Shown here piece by piece: positions 1 through 8,259 of a DNA stretch of 45,402 nucleotides. A model generated the notes under the pieces. That model was not told the origin of the DNA. It saw only the letters and a list, made by a program, of their open reading frames with translations, and did not search any database. Position numbers and translations under genes: made by a program. The DNA is from an uncultured Verrucomicrobiota bacterium (GTDB lineage: Bacteria; Verrucomicrobiota; Verrucomicrobiia; Opitutales; Seribacteraceae), in assembly GCA_902612125.1 (NCBI GenBank), contig CACMBV010000016.1:1-45402 (forward strand), given 5' to 3'. Every line of letters starts with the position of its first letter. Within the stretch, counting starts at the first letter, position 1.

Positions 1-183
1 TTTGGCATGGGCAATCTTGACCGTGTTTTGGTTGGGGACATTAAAATGATTGGAAATTTCCCCATTTAGTTCCGCAGGGGCTTCCATGGGGTTATCCTGT
101 TTTGAACCCAAAGTCAGCCCAATGTAAAAGACAACTCCGAGGGAGATTGCCCACGGCAGGCCGATTTTGAAGAATGAACTCAT
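1..183 (-). CDS. Partial membrane-anchored hypothetical protein (N-terminus only)
   Basis: Reading the minus strand from the ATG at 183 gives 61 codons without a stop, running off the left edge, so only the N-terminus is present. It starts MSSFFKIGLPWAISLGVVFY, a single hydrophobic segment at about residues 6-25. A polar Asn/Glu-rich stretch follows, suggesting a signal anchor with the body outside the cytoplasm. I do not recognise the family. It diverges from the porin gene at 409, so the 225 bases between them should hold both promoters; I could not pick out a convincing one. Confidence 0.55.
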   Translation of the reverse strand, partial: MSSFFKIGLPWAISLGVVFYIGLTLGSKQDNPMEAPAELNGEISNHFNVPNQNTVKIAHAK

Positions 184-408
184 ATGTGATTTATCGATAA
201 TTCATTACAATAAAAAGAGCAATCAGGAACAAAGATAGCCCAGAAATGAAAATTATTAATTAAAAATATGAATTATATCCTGATCACAAAATTGGAGCAA
301 TTTTAGGACAAACAAGATATATTATGTTTGCAATTTGTGAATCGGCATGATAAAAGCAAAAATACAAACTGCTTTTTTAAGCACAAAACTAAAACAACAA
401 ACATATAT

Positions 409-1398
409 ATGAAAACTAAATTATTATCTTTAGCAGGTATTCTTGCTATATTAAATGCGAAAGCAATAGAAATTGGACCCACAGGTAGTGGTATCGAACT
501 ATCGGGTTTTGTCGATCTTGCCGCAACTGACGGTGGCGGAGCCGGCGGTTCAGGTAACACCGGGACGGTTGTCGGGCAGGTTGAACTTAATCTCGACTTC
601 ACTTCTGGCCCTTGGTCTTCTTCTGTTGATTTCGATTTCTACGATGCACAATCAATAGATTTCGACGGCGATGGAAATATTGACCCAGAAGATTCCGTTG
701 GATATCTCGAAGAAGCTACCGTCACCTATGATTTCGGAAATGGATTCAGCATCACCGGTGGAAAAATGCTGAGTTATCTTGGTTTCGAAGCCTACGATCC
801 AACCAATATGTATCAATTCAGCTACGCATACGATGTAGATACTGAGGGAGGTCAGGATATTTACGATGCCTATGATGTGGGTGTATCTGTTGATTATGGC
901 ACAGACGCTTTCAGCATTGGATTGTGGACTAGCTTAGAAGAAGATGCTGGTTTTGAATACGCATTAGCTTACACAGGTATTGAAAATCTCACCGCCAAAG
1001 CGATTTGGTCTGATTTCTCAGCCGTAGCAGTCGGTTCAGGATCGTATCAAAAATCTACATACTGGATTAGTTATCAATTAGATAAATTACTTCTTGCAGC
1101 CGAAGTCGCAGAAAAGGACTCTGACGATGGAACCGCTGGTAATGATGTGGAAGGTACGCTTATCATGGCTAATTATGCAGTCACTGATTCCGCCGCCCTT
1201 ACTCTTCGTTATTCAGAGCAAGAAATTTCTGGTCCTACTTCTGCCACCAAAACTTATGACGGTAGTAAGTTTACAATTTCTCCTAGCTATGTTTTTAATG
1301 ACAATGTAGCTGGCTTGATCGAATATAGCAGTTATGACGCCGACACCGGTACTGAGCCGGAAGAGTTGCTTGCTGTAGAACTCATCTACACCTTCTAA
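409..1398 (+). CDS. Outer-membrane beta-barrel porin-like protein
   Basis: A protein of 329 residues. An in-frame start exists at 328, but the ATG at 409 begins a clean signal peptide (MKTKLLSLAGILAILNAKA, cleavage after AKA), so I chose it. The mature part has alternating amphipathic strands rich in Gly, Tyr, Asp and Ser, and ends in LIYTF; a terminal Phe is the usual signal of Gram-negative outer-membrane barrels. Residues 84-95 form a textbook EF-hand-like loop, DFDGDGNIDPED, probably an extracellular calcium-binding turn. The gene sits directly upstream of urtA on the same strand but is separated by its own terminator, so it is probably a separate transcript. A role in urea entry is inferred from position only. 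It could be a general small-solute porin. Confidence 0.75.
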   Translation: MKTKLLSLAGILAILNAKAIEIGPTGSGIELSGFVDLAATDGGGAGGSGNTGTVVGQVELNLDFTSGPWSSSVDFDFYDAQSIDFDGDGNIDPEDSVGYLEEATVTYDFGNGFSITGGKMLSYLGFEAYDPTNMYQFSYAYDVDTEGGQDIYDAYDVGVSVDYGTDAFSIGLWTSLEEDAGFEYALAYTGIENLTAKAIWSDFSAVAVGSGSYQKSTYWISYQLDKLLLAAEVAEKDSDDGTAGNDVEGTLIMANYAVTDSAALTLRYSEQEISGPTSATKTYDGSKFTISPSYVFNDNVAGLIEYSSYDADTGTEPEELLAVELIYTF

Positions 1399-1425
1399 AA
1401 CTTTCAGTCTAGTACGTTTGTTTAA

Positions 1426-1457
1426 CGGGTGGGCACTGGTTGCCCACCCGTTTTTTT
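1426..1457 (+). terminator. Rho-independent terminator of the porin gene
   Basis: A perfect 10-bp stem, CGGGTGGGCA paired with TGCCCACCCG, with a 5-base loop is followed at once by seven T residues (1451-1457). It lies 27 bases after the porin stop codon. Confidence 0.9.
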
Positions 1458-1641
1458 GGCAAAAATTTTATCAGAGTCGCTGAATTAGATGTATCAAAAC
1501 CATGAATTCAATTTATGGTTAGTAAATTTCTGCTTTTTGAATGTAAAATAACTTTTGGCACGGAAAATGAATCAATCTTAAAAACCCCTAGATCATTTCC
1601 TTTTCTTGGGAAAATACTAATATTAAATCGTAAATAAATTA

Positions 1642-2898
1642 ATGAAAAAAAATAAACTTAAATTAGCAATTGTTGCATTGCTTGGTTTAGCGTTCTCGAT
1701 CCCTCAACTTCATGCGGTAAAGATTGGCGTGCTTCATTCCCTAAGTGGAACCATGGCAATCTCCGAGACTTCATTGAAAGATGTAGTTATGATGGCCGTT
1801 GGCGAAATTAACGAAGCTGGAGGCGTATTGGGAGAGAAAGTGGAAGCTGTGGTTGTTGACCCAGCCTCTGACTGGCCCCTCTTCGCTGAAAAAGCAAAGG
1901 AGCTGATTACGGAGGAAAAAGTTGCCGTAACTTTTGGTTGCTGGACTTCCGTGAGCCGTAAATCCTGCCTGCCTGTTTTCGAAGAGGAAAATGCCTTACT
2001 GTTTTACCCCGTGCAATACGAGGGAGAAGAGCAATCCTTGAATGTTTTTTACACAGCTGCTTCCCCAAATCAACAATTGGTTCCTGCCGCTGAGTATATG
2101 GCGAAAGAAATGGGATGTAAGAAATTCTATCTTCTGGGCACGGATTATGTATTCCCCCGTACCGCCAATAAAGTTCTCAAGGCTTATTTGAAATCAGAAG
2201 GCGTGCCCGATGAGAATGTTATGGAAGAATACACCCCCTTCCACCATCAGGACTACCAAACCATCGTTTCCAAGGTTAAGGAATTCGCCGCTTCCGGGGA
2301 TGCCTGCATCCTGTCCACCATCAATGGTGACAGTAATGTTCCCTTCTACAAGGAATTTGCCAACCAAGGGCTCACTTCCGATGACTGCCCCATTATGGCC
2401 TTCTCCGTTTCGGAAGACGAACTACGTGCCATGGATGTACCTCCTCTTGTCGGACACCTGGCTGCATGGAATTATTTCCAAAGTGTTAAGTCACCCGGAA
2501 ATGCCGCCTTCGTTAAGAGCTTTAAGAAGTTTTGCGTGGAAGCCGGTCTGCCCGGTGGTGCCAAGCGTGTAACCTGTGACCCCATTGAGGCAGCATACTT
2601 TGGAGTTTATGTCTGGAAAGCAGCGGTCGAAAAATGCGGCTCTTTCGATGTTGATAAGGTCAGAAAAGCAGTCTACGGCTTGGAATTCGATGCTCCCGGA
2701 GGTAAGAAGAGCATGCATCCAACCAACCAGCACACCCTCAAACCCGTTTACATTGGCGAAATTCTTAAAAGTGGTCAGTTTAAGATTGTTTATGCAAGTG
2801 ACGGGCTAGTCTCCCCGGACTCATACAGCTCCTATCTCTGGCCTGACGGGGATTATCCAAAACCAACCGGTGGGCCAAATGGGGACGGATCCCTCTAA
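1642..2898 (+). CDS. urtA: Urea ABC transporter, periplasmic urea-binding protein
   Basis: A protein of 418 residues with a signal peptide (MKKNKLKLAIVALLGLAF..., cleavage near LHA-VK). The mature start KIGVLHSLSGTMAISE and the segment GCWTSVSRKSCLPVFEEEN are hallmarks of UrtA in the Leu/Ile/Val-type type I periplasmic binding proteins. Family knowledge says it binds urea (and sometimes short amides) in the periplasm and delivers it to UrtBC. There is no lipobox cysteine, so it should be soluble. It is first in the urt-ure cluster and is followed by a strong hairpin that separates it from urtB, the arrangement expected where the binding protein is needed in molar excess. Upstream, 1458-1641 should contain the promoter; a TTGGCACG element at 1555-1562 resembles a -24 box but lacks a proper -12 partner. 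Confidence 0.95.
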   Translation: MKKNKLKLAIVALLGLAFSIPQLHAVKIGVLHSLSGTMAISETSLKDVVMMAVGEINEAGGVLGEKVEAVVVDPASDWPLFAEKAKELITEEKVAVTFGCWTSVSRKSCLPVFEEENALLFYPVQYEGEEQSLNVFYTAASPNQQLVPAAEYMAKEMGCKKFYLLGTDYVFPRTANKVLKAYLKSEGVPDENVMEEYTPFHHQDYQTIVSKVKEFAASGDACILSTINGDSNVPFYKEFANQGLTSDDCPIMAFSVSEDELRAMDVPPLVGHLAAWNYFQSVKSPGNAAFVKSFKKFCVEAGLPGGAKRVTCDPIEAAYFGVYVWKAAVEKCGSFDVDKVRKAVYGLEFDAPGGKKSMHPTNQHTLKPVYIGEILKSGQFKIVYASDGLVSPDSYSSYLWPDGDYPKPTGGPNGDGSL

Positions 2899-2927
2899 TT
2901 AAAAATCTCATAAATTATTCTTAATTG

Positions 2928-2967
2928 GACTCGGGATGAGTCATCTCATCCCGAGTCTTTTTATTTT
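2928..2967 (+). terminator. Strong hairpin between urtA and urtB (attenuator)
   Basis: A perfect 13-bp stem, GACTCGGGATGAG (2928-2940) and CTCATCCCGAGTC (2945-2957), with a TCAT loop is followed by TTTTTATTTT. It meets the intrinsic-terminator pattern but lies inside the urt operon, only 18 bases before the urtB start, so it most likely gives partial termination or protects the 3' end of a separate urtA message. Confidence 0.85.
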
Positions 2968-2984
2968 GGAAAGTCCTTCCGCTA

Positions 2985-4760
2985 TTGAACAAATTTTACT
3001 CATTACTTTTGTTTTTGGGATTCATAACGATCTCTTTTGCCCAAGATGAAGATATTATTACGGTTGAGACAGAGGGTGAAACGAAAGCTCAACCCAATGG
3101 TTTGCTTTCCCAACTCCCCATACTTGCCTCGGGGGATGATGAATTAATAGCTGAAGCAATCACCAAGCTTGCCAAGACGGGAGACACAAGACTCGAAAAT
3201 TTTTTCGAACTCTACCGCCAGGGGAGCGTCTACAATTGGCCTACCGAAGACGGTGAGGTACGAATCGTCGTCAATTTGGAGACTGAAATGGACGATGATT
3301 TTAACGAATTTGCTCCCTTGGTTGAACCTATTACCGGAAAACCCTTTTTGATTGGTGGTAAACAGGCAAAGCCCGATCTTTTCGATTTGGAGGATATAAG
3401 CCCCGGACGGAAACTTCGTTCCCTAGTTAATTCATCAAAGTTTCTTATTCGTTTATTCTCGCCTGATTATGAAACAAAAATATCAGGGGTCAAAAAATGT
3501 GGAGATCCCCCTTTTATGGTAGAGGCACTGGGGTCTCTTGAGGATATTTCCAAAGATCCGGGAGAAAAGGAGAAAATCCGTTGGACCGCGAGCGAAAGTA
3601 TGGCCCTGATTGATTTTGGAAAAAAAACCGAAGAATATACCGGGTTGACCGGGAGGGTCGAGGCTCTCGCCAAACTGGGGGCTCTCAAAAGCCTGCGGGC
3701 CCTGGCAAGAATCGCTAGCTTTGAGAAAGAAATTCAGGAATTACAGAGTTCCGGAAAGATTAGTTCCACGGAGTCGGGCTCTCTTTTGAAAAAGACCACA
3801 TCCATAAGAAAAGATCTTGAAAGTCATAAGGGCTCGGTTGAATTGGCTGGTAATCTTTTCCGGGGGGTCTCCTATGGCAGTGTCCTGATTCTTATCGCCC
3901 TGGGACTTGCCATCACCTTCGGTTTAATGGGTGTGATTAACATGGCACACGGTGAACTTGTGATGATTGGTGCCTATGCAACCTATGAAGTGCAGATGTA
4001 TTTCGGACATTCTCCGGAAAATTCAGTAAACGAATACTATTTTTTCGCCCTGCCCATCGCTTTTATTGCCTCCGCCGCAGTAGGACTTTTGATGGAAAAA
4101 TTTGTGGTTCGGCATTTATACAACCGTCCGCTCGAATCCCTTCTGGCAACCTGGGGAGTGTCCTTACTACTCATTCAGTTAGTCAGACTAAGGTATGGAG
4201 ATAACATTGGAGTCAATGCACCAACCTGGGCTCGGGGGGGCTATGAGATCTCTCAGGATGTGGTTTTACCTTTTGCTCGGCTCTACTTGCTGGCTCTGTC
4301 AGCAGCATGCGTGGCTTTCATCTATTTTATTATCCGTAAAACCCGAAAAGGGATGCTGATACGGGCAACCATGCAAAACCGGGACATGGCGAGCAGTCTG
4401 GGCGTCCGTACCCGCAATGTCGACCGCTTTACCTTTGCCCTGGGCTCAGGGATTGCCGGAGTGGCGGGATATGGTTGGACGATTGTCGGGGGAGTTACCC
4501 CCGATATGGGGACCAAGCTTTTTATCGTTGATTCCTTTTTGGTGGTGGTGGCCGGGGGAGTTGGAGAATTAGTCGGAGTTTTATGCTCCGGTCTCGGGAT
4601 TGGCGTGATTACAAAACTTATTGAACCTCTTGAGTTCGGTGGTTTTACCATCGGCCCGGTTTGGGGAAAGGTAATCTTACTTGCCTTGATCGTGGCCTTT
4701 ATTCAATACAAACCGGCAGGACTCTTTGCACCCAAAGGACGCCTGGGGGATAAGAAATGA
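2985..4760 (+). CDS. urtB: Urea ABC transporter permease with periplasmic N-terminal extension
   Basis: A protein of 591 residues. The only plausible start is TTG at 2985: it gives a signal peptide (NKFYSLLLFLGFITISFAQ) and no ATG lies near it in frame. Residues about 20-290 are a soluble, HEAT-like extension with repeats such as LGALKSLRALARIAS, known from many UrtB proteins. Residues about 290-590 are the LivH-type permease, with GLMGVINMAHGELVMIGAYA and a helix-rich end. It forms the membrane channel with UrtC. Its stop overlaps the urtC start (ATGA). The rare start codon without a clear ribosome site, after the urtA-urtB hairpin, should lower its synthesis relative to UrtA. At 591 residues it is slightly longer than the roughly 530 typical of proteobacterial UrtB. 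Confidence 0.95.
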   Translation: MNKFYSLLLFLGFITISFAQDEDIITVETEGETKAQPNGLLSQLPILASGDDELIAEAITKLAKTGDTRLENFFELYRQGSVYNWPTEDGEVRIVVNLETEMDDDFNEFAPLVEPITGKPFLIGGKQAKPDLFDLEDISPGRKLRSLVNSSKFLIRLFSPDYETKISGVKKCGDPPFMVEALGSLEDISKDPGEKEKIRWTASESMALIDFGKKTEEYTGLTGRVEALAKLGALKSLRALARIASFEKEIQELQSSGKISSTESGSLLKKTTSIRKDLESHKGSVELAGNLFRGVSYGSVLILIALGLAITFGLMGVINMAHGELVMIGAYATYEVQMYFGHSPENSVNEYYFFALPIAFIASAAVGLLMEKFVVRHLYNRPLESLLATWGVSLLLIQLVRLRYGDNIGVNAPTWARGGYEISQDVVLPFARLYLLALSAACVAFIYFIIRKTRKGMLIRATMQNRDMASSLGVRTRNVDRFTFALGSGIAGVAGYGWTIVGGVTPDMGTKLFIVDSFLVVVAGGVGELVGVLCSGLGIGVITKLIEPLEFGGFTIGPVWGKVILLALIVAFIQYKPAGLFAPKGRLGDKK

Positions 4761-6052
4761 AGAATTCCGACGAAAAGATGATTGAGAACAAAGGCTCTTT
4801 TGGGGCACTCTTACTGATTGGATTTGCAGTCCTGCCTTTTCTTTACGGGGAAGGAATTCTCTCAATCGGTGATATAAATATGCTGGGTCGCTACATGTCT
4901 TTTGCTATCCTGGCCTTGGGGCTTGGGTTGCTATGGGGGTATGTGGGTATCCTGAGTCTTTGTCAGTTTACCTTTTTTTGCCTGGGTGCCTACGCAATGG
5001 GTATGCATCTAGCCCATCATGGAGGTCCGGAAGGGATAATCGATGCCAATGGTTGGAAAATCCCTGCCTGTCTCTTTGTGGTTTATCCCTATGATGTGGG
5101 TGAATCATCCGGGGATGCACTGGTTCCCGGTTTCTGGAAACCTTTCTGGAATCTTCCCCTTACTTTACTTCTTGGAATACTCATTCCCGGTATCACTGCT
5201 TTTTTACTGGGCTATTTTGTCTTTAGGAGTCGGGTAAGGGGGGTTTATTTTGCCATACTTACGCAAGCGATAGCCGTTGCGGGTTGGTTGGTTTTTTGCC
5301 GGAACGATGTCATGCTCTGCGGAACCAATGGGTTGACCCGCTTTGATGTGATTGCTCCTGCCGAGTCTTTGCATACCTTTAATCCAGTAGTTGCCAAAGA
5401 CAGTTGGATTGCTTCGCACGGGGCTAGCATGGAGTATGATTTAAACGGAGACGAAAAACTCGACCAATTAGACTATTCAATCGCTGATGTCGGTTTTTCC
5501 CTTTCTTCGGAAAGGGTACAGCTTTGGCTTTACTGGATTACCCTTACCTGCCTGTTCGGATCCTATCTGCTTTGCCAATGGATTGTAAAGTCGAGGCTGG
5601 GTAAGGTGCTCCTGGCAATTAGGGATGATGAACCCACGCTCCACTTTTTTGGGTACAAACCCCATGTCTATAAGATTTTCGCCTTTTGTATTGCAGCGGC
5701 ACTCGCAGGTCTTGCCGGGATGTTATTTGTTCCCCAGATGAAGATTGTTACTCCTTCTAACATGGAGGCCTATCGATCCGTTCTTGTGGTTGTCTGGGTG
5801 GCCGTTGGTGGGAGAAGTTCATTGGGTGGAGCCGTCCTCGGTGCTTTGAGTGTAAACCTTTTGTATAATTATCTTACTTCTGAACAGGACATCTTATTTT
5901 TCAAATGGAGTCCGGATTACTGGCCGATCCTTTTGGGCTTACTATTCATTGGCGTGGTCCTGTATCTTCCTAACGGATTGATCGAACTGGTTGACCGGTT
6001 CAGAAAAAGGTTTTCCTCTCCCGTAGTCGCCCCAAATTCATCTGAGAAATGA
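4757..6052 (+). CDS. urtC: Urea ABC transporter permease UrtC with EF-hand-like insert
   Basis: A protein of 431 residues, LivM-type permease, with about ten hydrophobic helices. YVGILSLCQFTFFCLGAYAM and the GLAGMLFVPQMKIVTPSNM region are typical of UrtC. It pairs with UrtB; the ATP-binding subunits are encoded just after it. It is longer than usual (commonly about 360-390 residues). Part of the excess lies in the periplasmic loop after CGTNGLTRFD, where residues 228-239 read DLNGDEKLDQLD, a dockerin/EF-hand-like calcium loop with acidic or Asn residues at positions 1, 3, 5, 9 and 12 and Leu at 8. The start overlaps the urtB stop (ATGA) and the end overlaps urtD the same way, so translation is probably coupled. 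Confidence 0.94.
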   Translation: MKNSDEKMIENKGSFGALLLIGFAVLPFLYGEGILSIGDINMLGRYMSFAILALGLGLLWGYVGILSLCQFTFFCLGAYAMGMHLAHHGGPEGIIDANGWKIPACLFVVYPYDVGESSGDALVPGFWKPFWNLPLTLLLGILIPGITAFLLGYFVFRSRVRGVYFAILTQAIAVAGWLVFCRNDVMLCGTNGLTRFDVIAPAESLHTFNPVVAKDSWIASHGASMEYDLNGDEKLDQLDYSIADVGFSLSSERVQLWLYWITLTCLFGSYLLCQWIVKSRLGKVLLAIRDDEPTLHFFGYKPHVYKIFAFCIAAALAGLAGMLFVPQMKIVTPSNMEAYRSVLVVVWVAVGGRSSLGGAVLGALSVNLLYNYLTSEQDILFFKWSPDYWPILLGLLFIGVVLYLPNGLIELVDRFRKRFSSPVVAPNSSEK

Positions 6053-6891
6053 GCACAATGGAAACCATGGAGGATCCAGACAAGGAAGTGGTCGCAAATT
6101 CCTTGGCAAAATATGCTGAATTTCGCCCAAGTCTGGTCCAGTCATCCATCTGGTCCAAGAAATTTGTCCTCTTTGTCGAGAACCTTTCGGTCTCGTTTGA
6201 CGGATTTAAAGCTGTGGATATCCCCCAATACGGCATAGAGCATGGAGAATTAAGGGTAATCATTGGCCCTAACGGTGCCGGTAAAACCACCTTTTGTGAT
6301 CTGGTCAGCGGAAAGACCAAGCCCTCAAGTGGACGAGTCTATTTTGATGGGAAAGAAATAACCCAAATGGAGGAGTCGGATATTGCATTGAGTGGGATCG
6401 GTCGTAAGTTCCAAACGCCCACTGTTTTTGACAGTTTGACCACTTATGAGAATCTTCTTTTGGCCTTGCCCGGAAATCAGGGATGGAAGAACAATTTGCT
6501 TCGGCCCGAGTCCAGGGAGGAGGTCGAAAAAATAGATGAGATTCTCGAAAAGGTCTCCTTGATTGATCAGCGACAAATGCCGGCCAAATCCCTGAGCCAT
6601 GGACAACGTCAATGGTTGGCAATCAGTGCATTAATCATATCCAAACCCAAATTGCTCCTGGTCGACGAACCAGCCGCTGGTTTAACGGACTTGGAAACAG
6701 AGCAAACTGCGGACTTACTGCTTGAACTCGCCCAGGAACATACAATCGTGGTGATTGAACATGACATGGATTTTGTCCGCCGACTTGGTAAAACGGTCAC
6801 TGTTTTGAATGAAGGGAAAGTTTTGGCTGAGGGAATGATTGAAGAAATGGAAAGAAACGAGGAAGTGATGGAGGCATACCTCGGCAGGTGA
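6049..6891 (+). CDS. urtD: Urea ABC transporter ATP-binding subunit UrtD
   Basis: A protein of 280 residues. Walker A GPNGAGKT is at residues 73-80, the ABC signature is LSHGQRQWLAI, Walker B is LLLVDEPAAGL and the switch histidine is in VVIEHDMDF. The LSHGQxQWL form of the signature is characteristic of UrtD rather than LivG. It powers urea import with UrtE on the cytoplasmic face. About 40 residues of acidic N-terminal extension precede the nucleotide-binding domain. Several ATG codons lie close together (6049, 6058, 6067); 6049 is chosen because it makes the ATGA overlap with urtC that recurs through this operon. Confidence 0.94.
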   Translation: MSTMETMEDPDKEVVANSLAKYAEFRPSLVQSSIWSKKFVLFVENLSVSFDGFKAVDIPQYGIEHGELRVIIGPNGAGKTTFCDLVSGKTKPSSGRVYFDGKEITQMEESDIALSGIGRKFQTPTVFDSLTTYENLLLALPGNQGWKNNLLRPESREEVEKIDEILEKVSLIDQRQMPAKSLSHGQRQWLAISALIISKPKLLLVDEPAAGLTDLETEQTADLLLELAQEHTIVVIEHDMDFVRRLGKTVTVLNEGKVLAEGMIEEMERNEEVMEAYLGR

Positions 6892-7634
6892 ATATGGAAG
6901 TTTCCGAAACAGATACCAGTGCTGATGAAGCCGTTCCATACCTTGATGTATCAGGCTTGGAATTTTCATACGGTGAGGTAAAAGTGCTGTATGGTCTTGA
7001 GTTTCAATTAGCCCCCCAAAGCATTGGTTGTGTTATGGGAAGAAATGGTGTTGGAAAGACCACCTTTCTCCGAAATCTTGTGGGTTTGGAAAATTCATCG
7101 GCTGGGAAAATTTATATCGATGGTTCGGATGCGACTAAATTAGAAGCGCATGAACGGGCATGCAATGGCATTGGCTATGTTCCGCAAGGTCGCCAAATTT
7201 TTCCACTCCTTACTGTGGAGGAAAATTTGCTGGTCGCTTTGGAAGCTGCCGGGTCAGCTGAGAAATCAATTCCCTCATCAGTCTTTGAAACTTTTCCTGT
7301 CCTCCATCAGATGAGAAAAAGGCGCGGCGGTGATCTATCGGGGGGGCAGCAACAACAGCTTGCAATCGGACGGGCCTTGGTTACAAGGCCGAATTTCCTT
7401 GTCCTCGATGAACCCACCGAAGGAATCCAACCAAATGTCATAACCATGATTGGAGAGGTTATTCGTAAATTGGTCGACGAACAGGGTATGACCATTTTAC
7501 TGGTTGAGCAATATGTGGATTTCGTTCGTAAGTATTCAGACAGCTTTGCGGTCATGAATCGTGGCCGTTTTGTGGCCCAAGGATCAGTTGATGAGCTTGA
7601 CTCTTCTACGATTCATAAGCACTTAAGCGTATAG
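6888..7634 (+). CDS. urtE: Urea ABC transporter ATP-binding subunit UrtE
   Basis: A protein of 248 residues. Walker A GRNGVGKT is at residues 51-58, the signature is [15 protein letters not shown] and Walker B is [14 protein letters not shown]; the phrase EPTEGIQPN is typical of UrtE. It is the second ATPase of the urea importer. The GTG at 6888 overlaps the urtD stop (GTGA), matching the coupling used upstream; an ATG two codons later (6894) is the alternative and changes the protein by only two residues. About 18 extra acidic residues precede the usual start of the family. The urease gene ureA begins 8 bases after its stop, so uptake and hydrolysis genes share one transcription unit. Confidence 0.94.
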   Translation: MNMEVSETDTSADEAVPYLDVSGLEFSYGEVKVLYGLEFQLAPQSIGCVMGRNGVGKTTFLRNLVGLENSSAGKIYIDGSDATKLEAHERACNGIGYVPQGRQIFPLLTVEENLLVALEAAGSAEKSIPSSVFETFPVLHQMRKRRGGDLSGGQQQQLAIGRALVTRPNFLVLDEPTEGIQPNVITMIGEVIRKLVDEQGMTILLVEQYVDFVRKYSDSFAVMNRGRFVAQGSVDELDSSTIHKHLSV

Positions 7635-7642
7635 ACAGAAAA

Positions 7643-7945
7643 ATGCACCTCACACCCAGAGAAAAAGATAAATTAATGATTGTGGTCGCGGCTGACCTGG
7701 CCCGCCGTAGGAAAGACCGGGGAGTTCTCTTAAATTACCCGGAAGCCGTTGCCCTTATTACTTATGAAGTCATGGAAGGGGCTAGGGATGGCAAAAGCGT
7801 GGCAGATTTAATGAGCTATGGCTCCACCATTTTAAAAAAGGATGAGGTGATGGAAGGAATTCCTGAGATGATTCACGAGGTGCAGGTGGAAGCAACTTTC
7901 CCAGATGGGACTAAATTAGTAACCGTTCATAACCCGATAAGATGA
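7643..7945 (+). CDS. ureA: Urease gamma subunit
   Basis: A protein of 100 residues, the normal size for a separate gamma subunit. It starts [20 protein letters not shown] and contains [20 protein letters not shown] and the end LVTVHNPI, all diagnostic of UreA. It forms the trimer-of-trimers holoenzyme with UreB and UreC in the cytoplasm and carries no metal. Its stop overlaps the ureB start by 4 bases. It lies 8 bases after urtE. Confidence 0.97.
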   Translation: MHLTPREKDKLMIVVAADLARRRKDRGVLLNYPEAVALITYEVMEGARDGKSVADLMSYGSTILKKDEVMEGIPEMIHEVQVEATFPDGTKLVTVHNPIR

Positions 7946-8259
7946 AACCCGGAGAAATCATTACCTGCAAGAAAAAGGAGTTTATAAATGCCAATGAACA
8001 CCTTGAAACCATTTTGCTCAAGGTGAGTAATCTGGGGGACCGTCCGATTCAGGTTGGAAGTCATATCCATTTTTTCGAGGTGAACCGGGCTCTTGAATTC
8101 GACCGTGAGCATGCTCGCGGCTTTCGATTAAATGTGCCAGCCGGAACCGCTGCCCGTTTTGAGCCAGGAGATTCAAAAGAGGTCGAATTGGTGGCCCTCG
8201 CAGGTAAGCGGGAAGTATACGGCCTGAATAATTTAACGGGAGGGAGTGTGGACTCATGA
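7942..8259 (+). CDS. ureB: Urease beta subunit
   Basis: A protein of 105 residues starting [18 protein letters not shown]. The core includes [37 protein letters not shown] and [10 protein letters not shown], the signature blocks of UreB. It is a structural subunit bridging gamma and alpha chains; family knowledge also places it in recruitment of the UreD-F-G maturation complex. It overlaps ureA and ureC by 4 bases each (ATGA), so the three subunits should be translated in step. Confidence 0.97.
   Translation: MKPGEIITCKKKEFINANEHLETILLKVSNLGDRPIQVGSHIHFFEVNRALEFDREHARGFRLNVPAGTAARFEPGDSKEVELVALAGKREVYGLNNLTGGSVDS

Noticed and set aside
1555-1571. TTGGCACG element upstream of urtA as a second sigma-54 promoter
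   Set aside because: The -24 part is perfect, but the base pair expected as GC at -12 is GA (ATGAA instead of TTGCA), so the essential dinucleotide is missing. It could be a -35 box with a poor -10.
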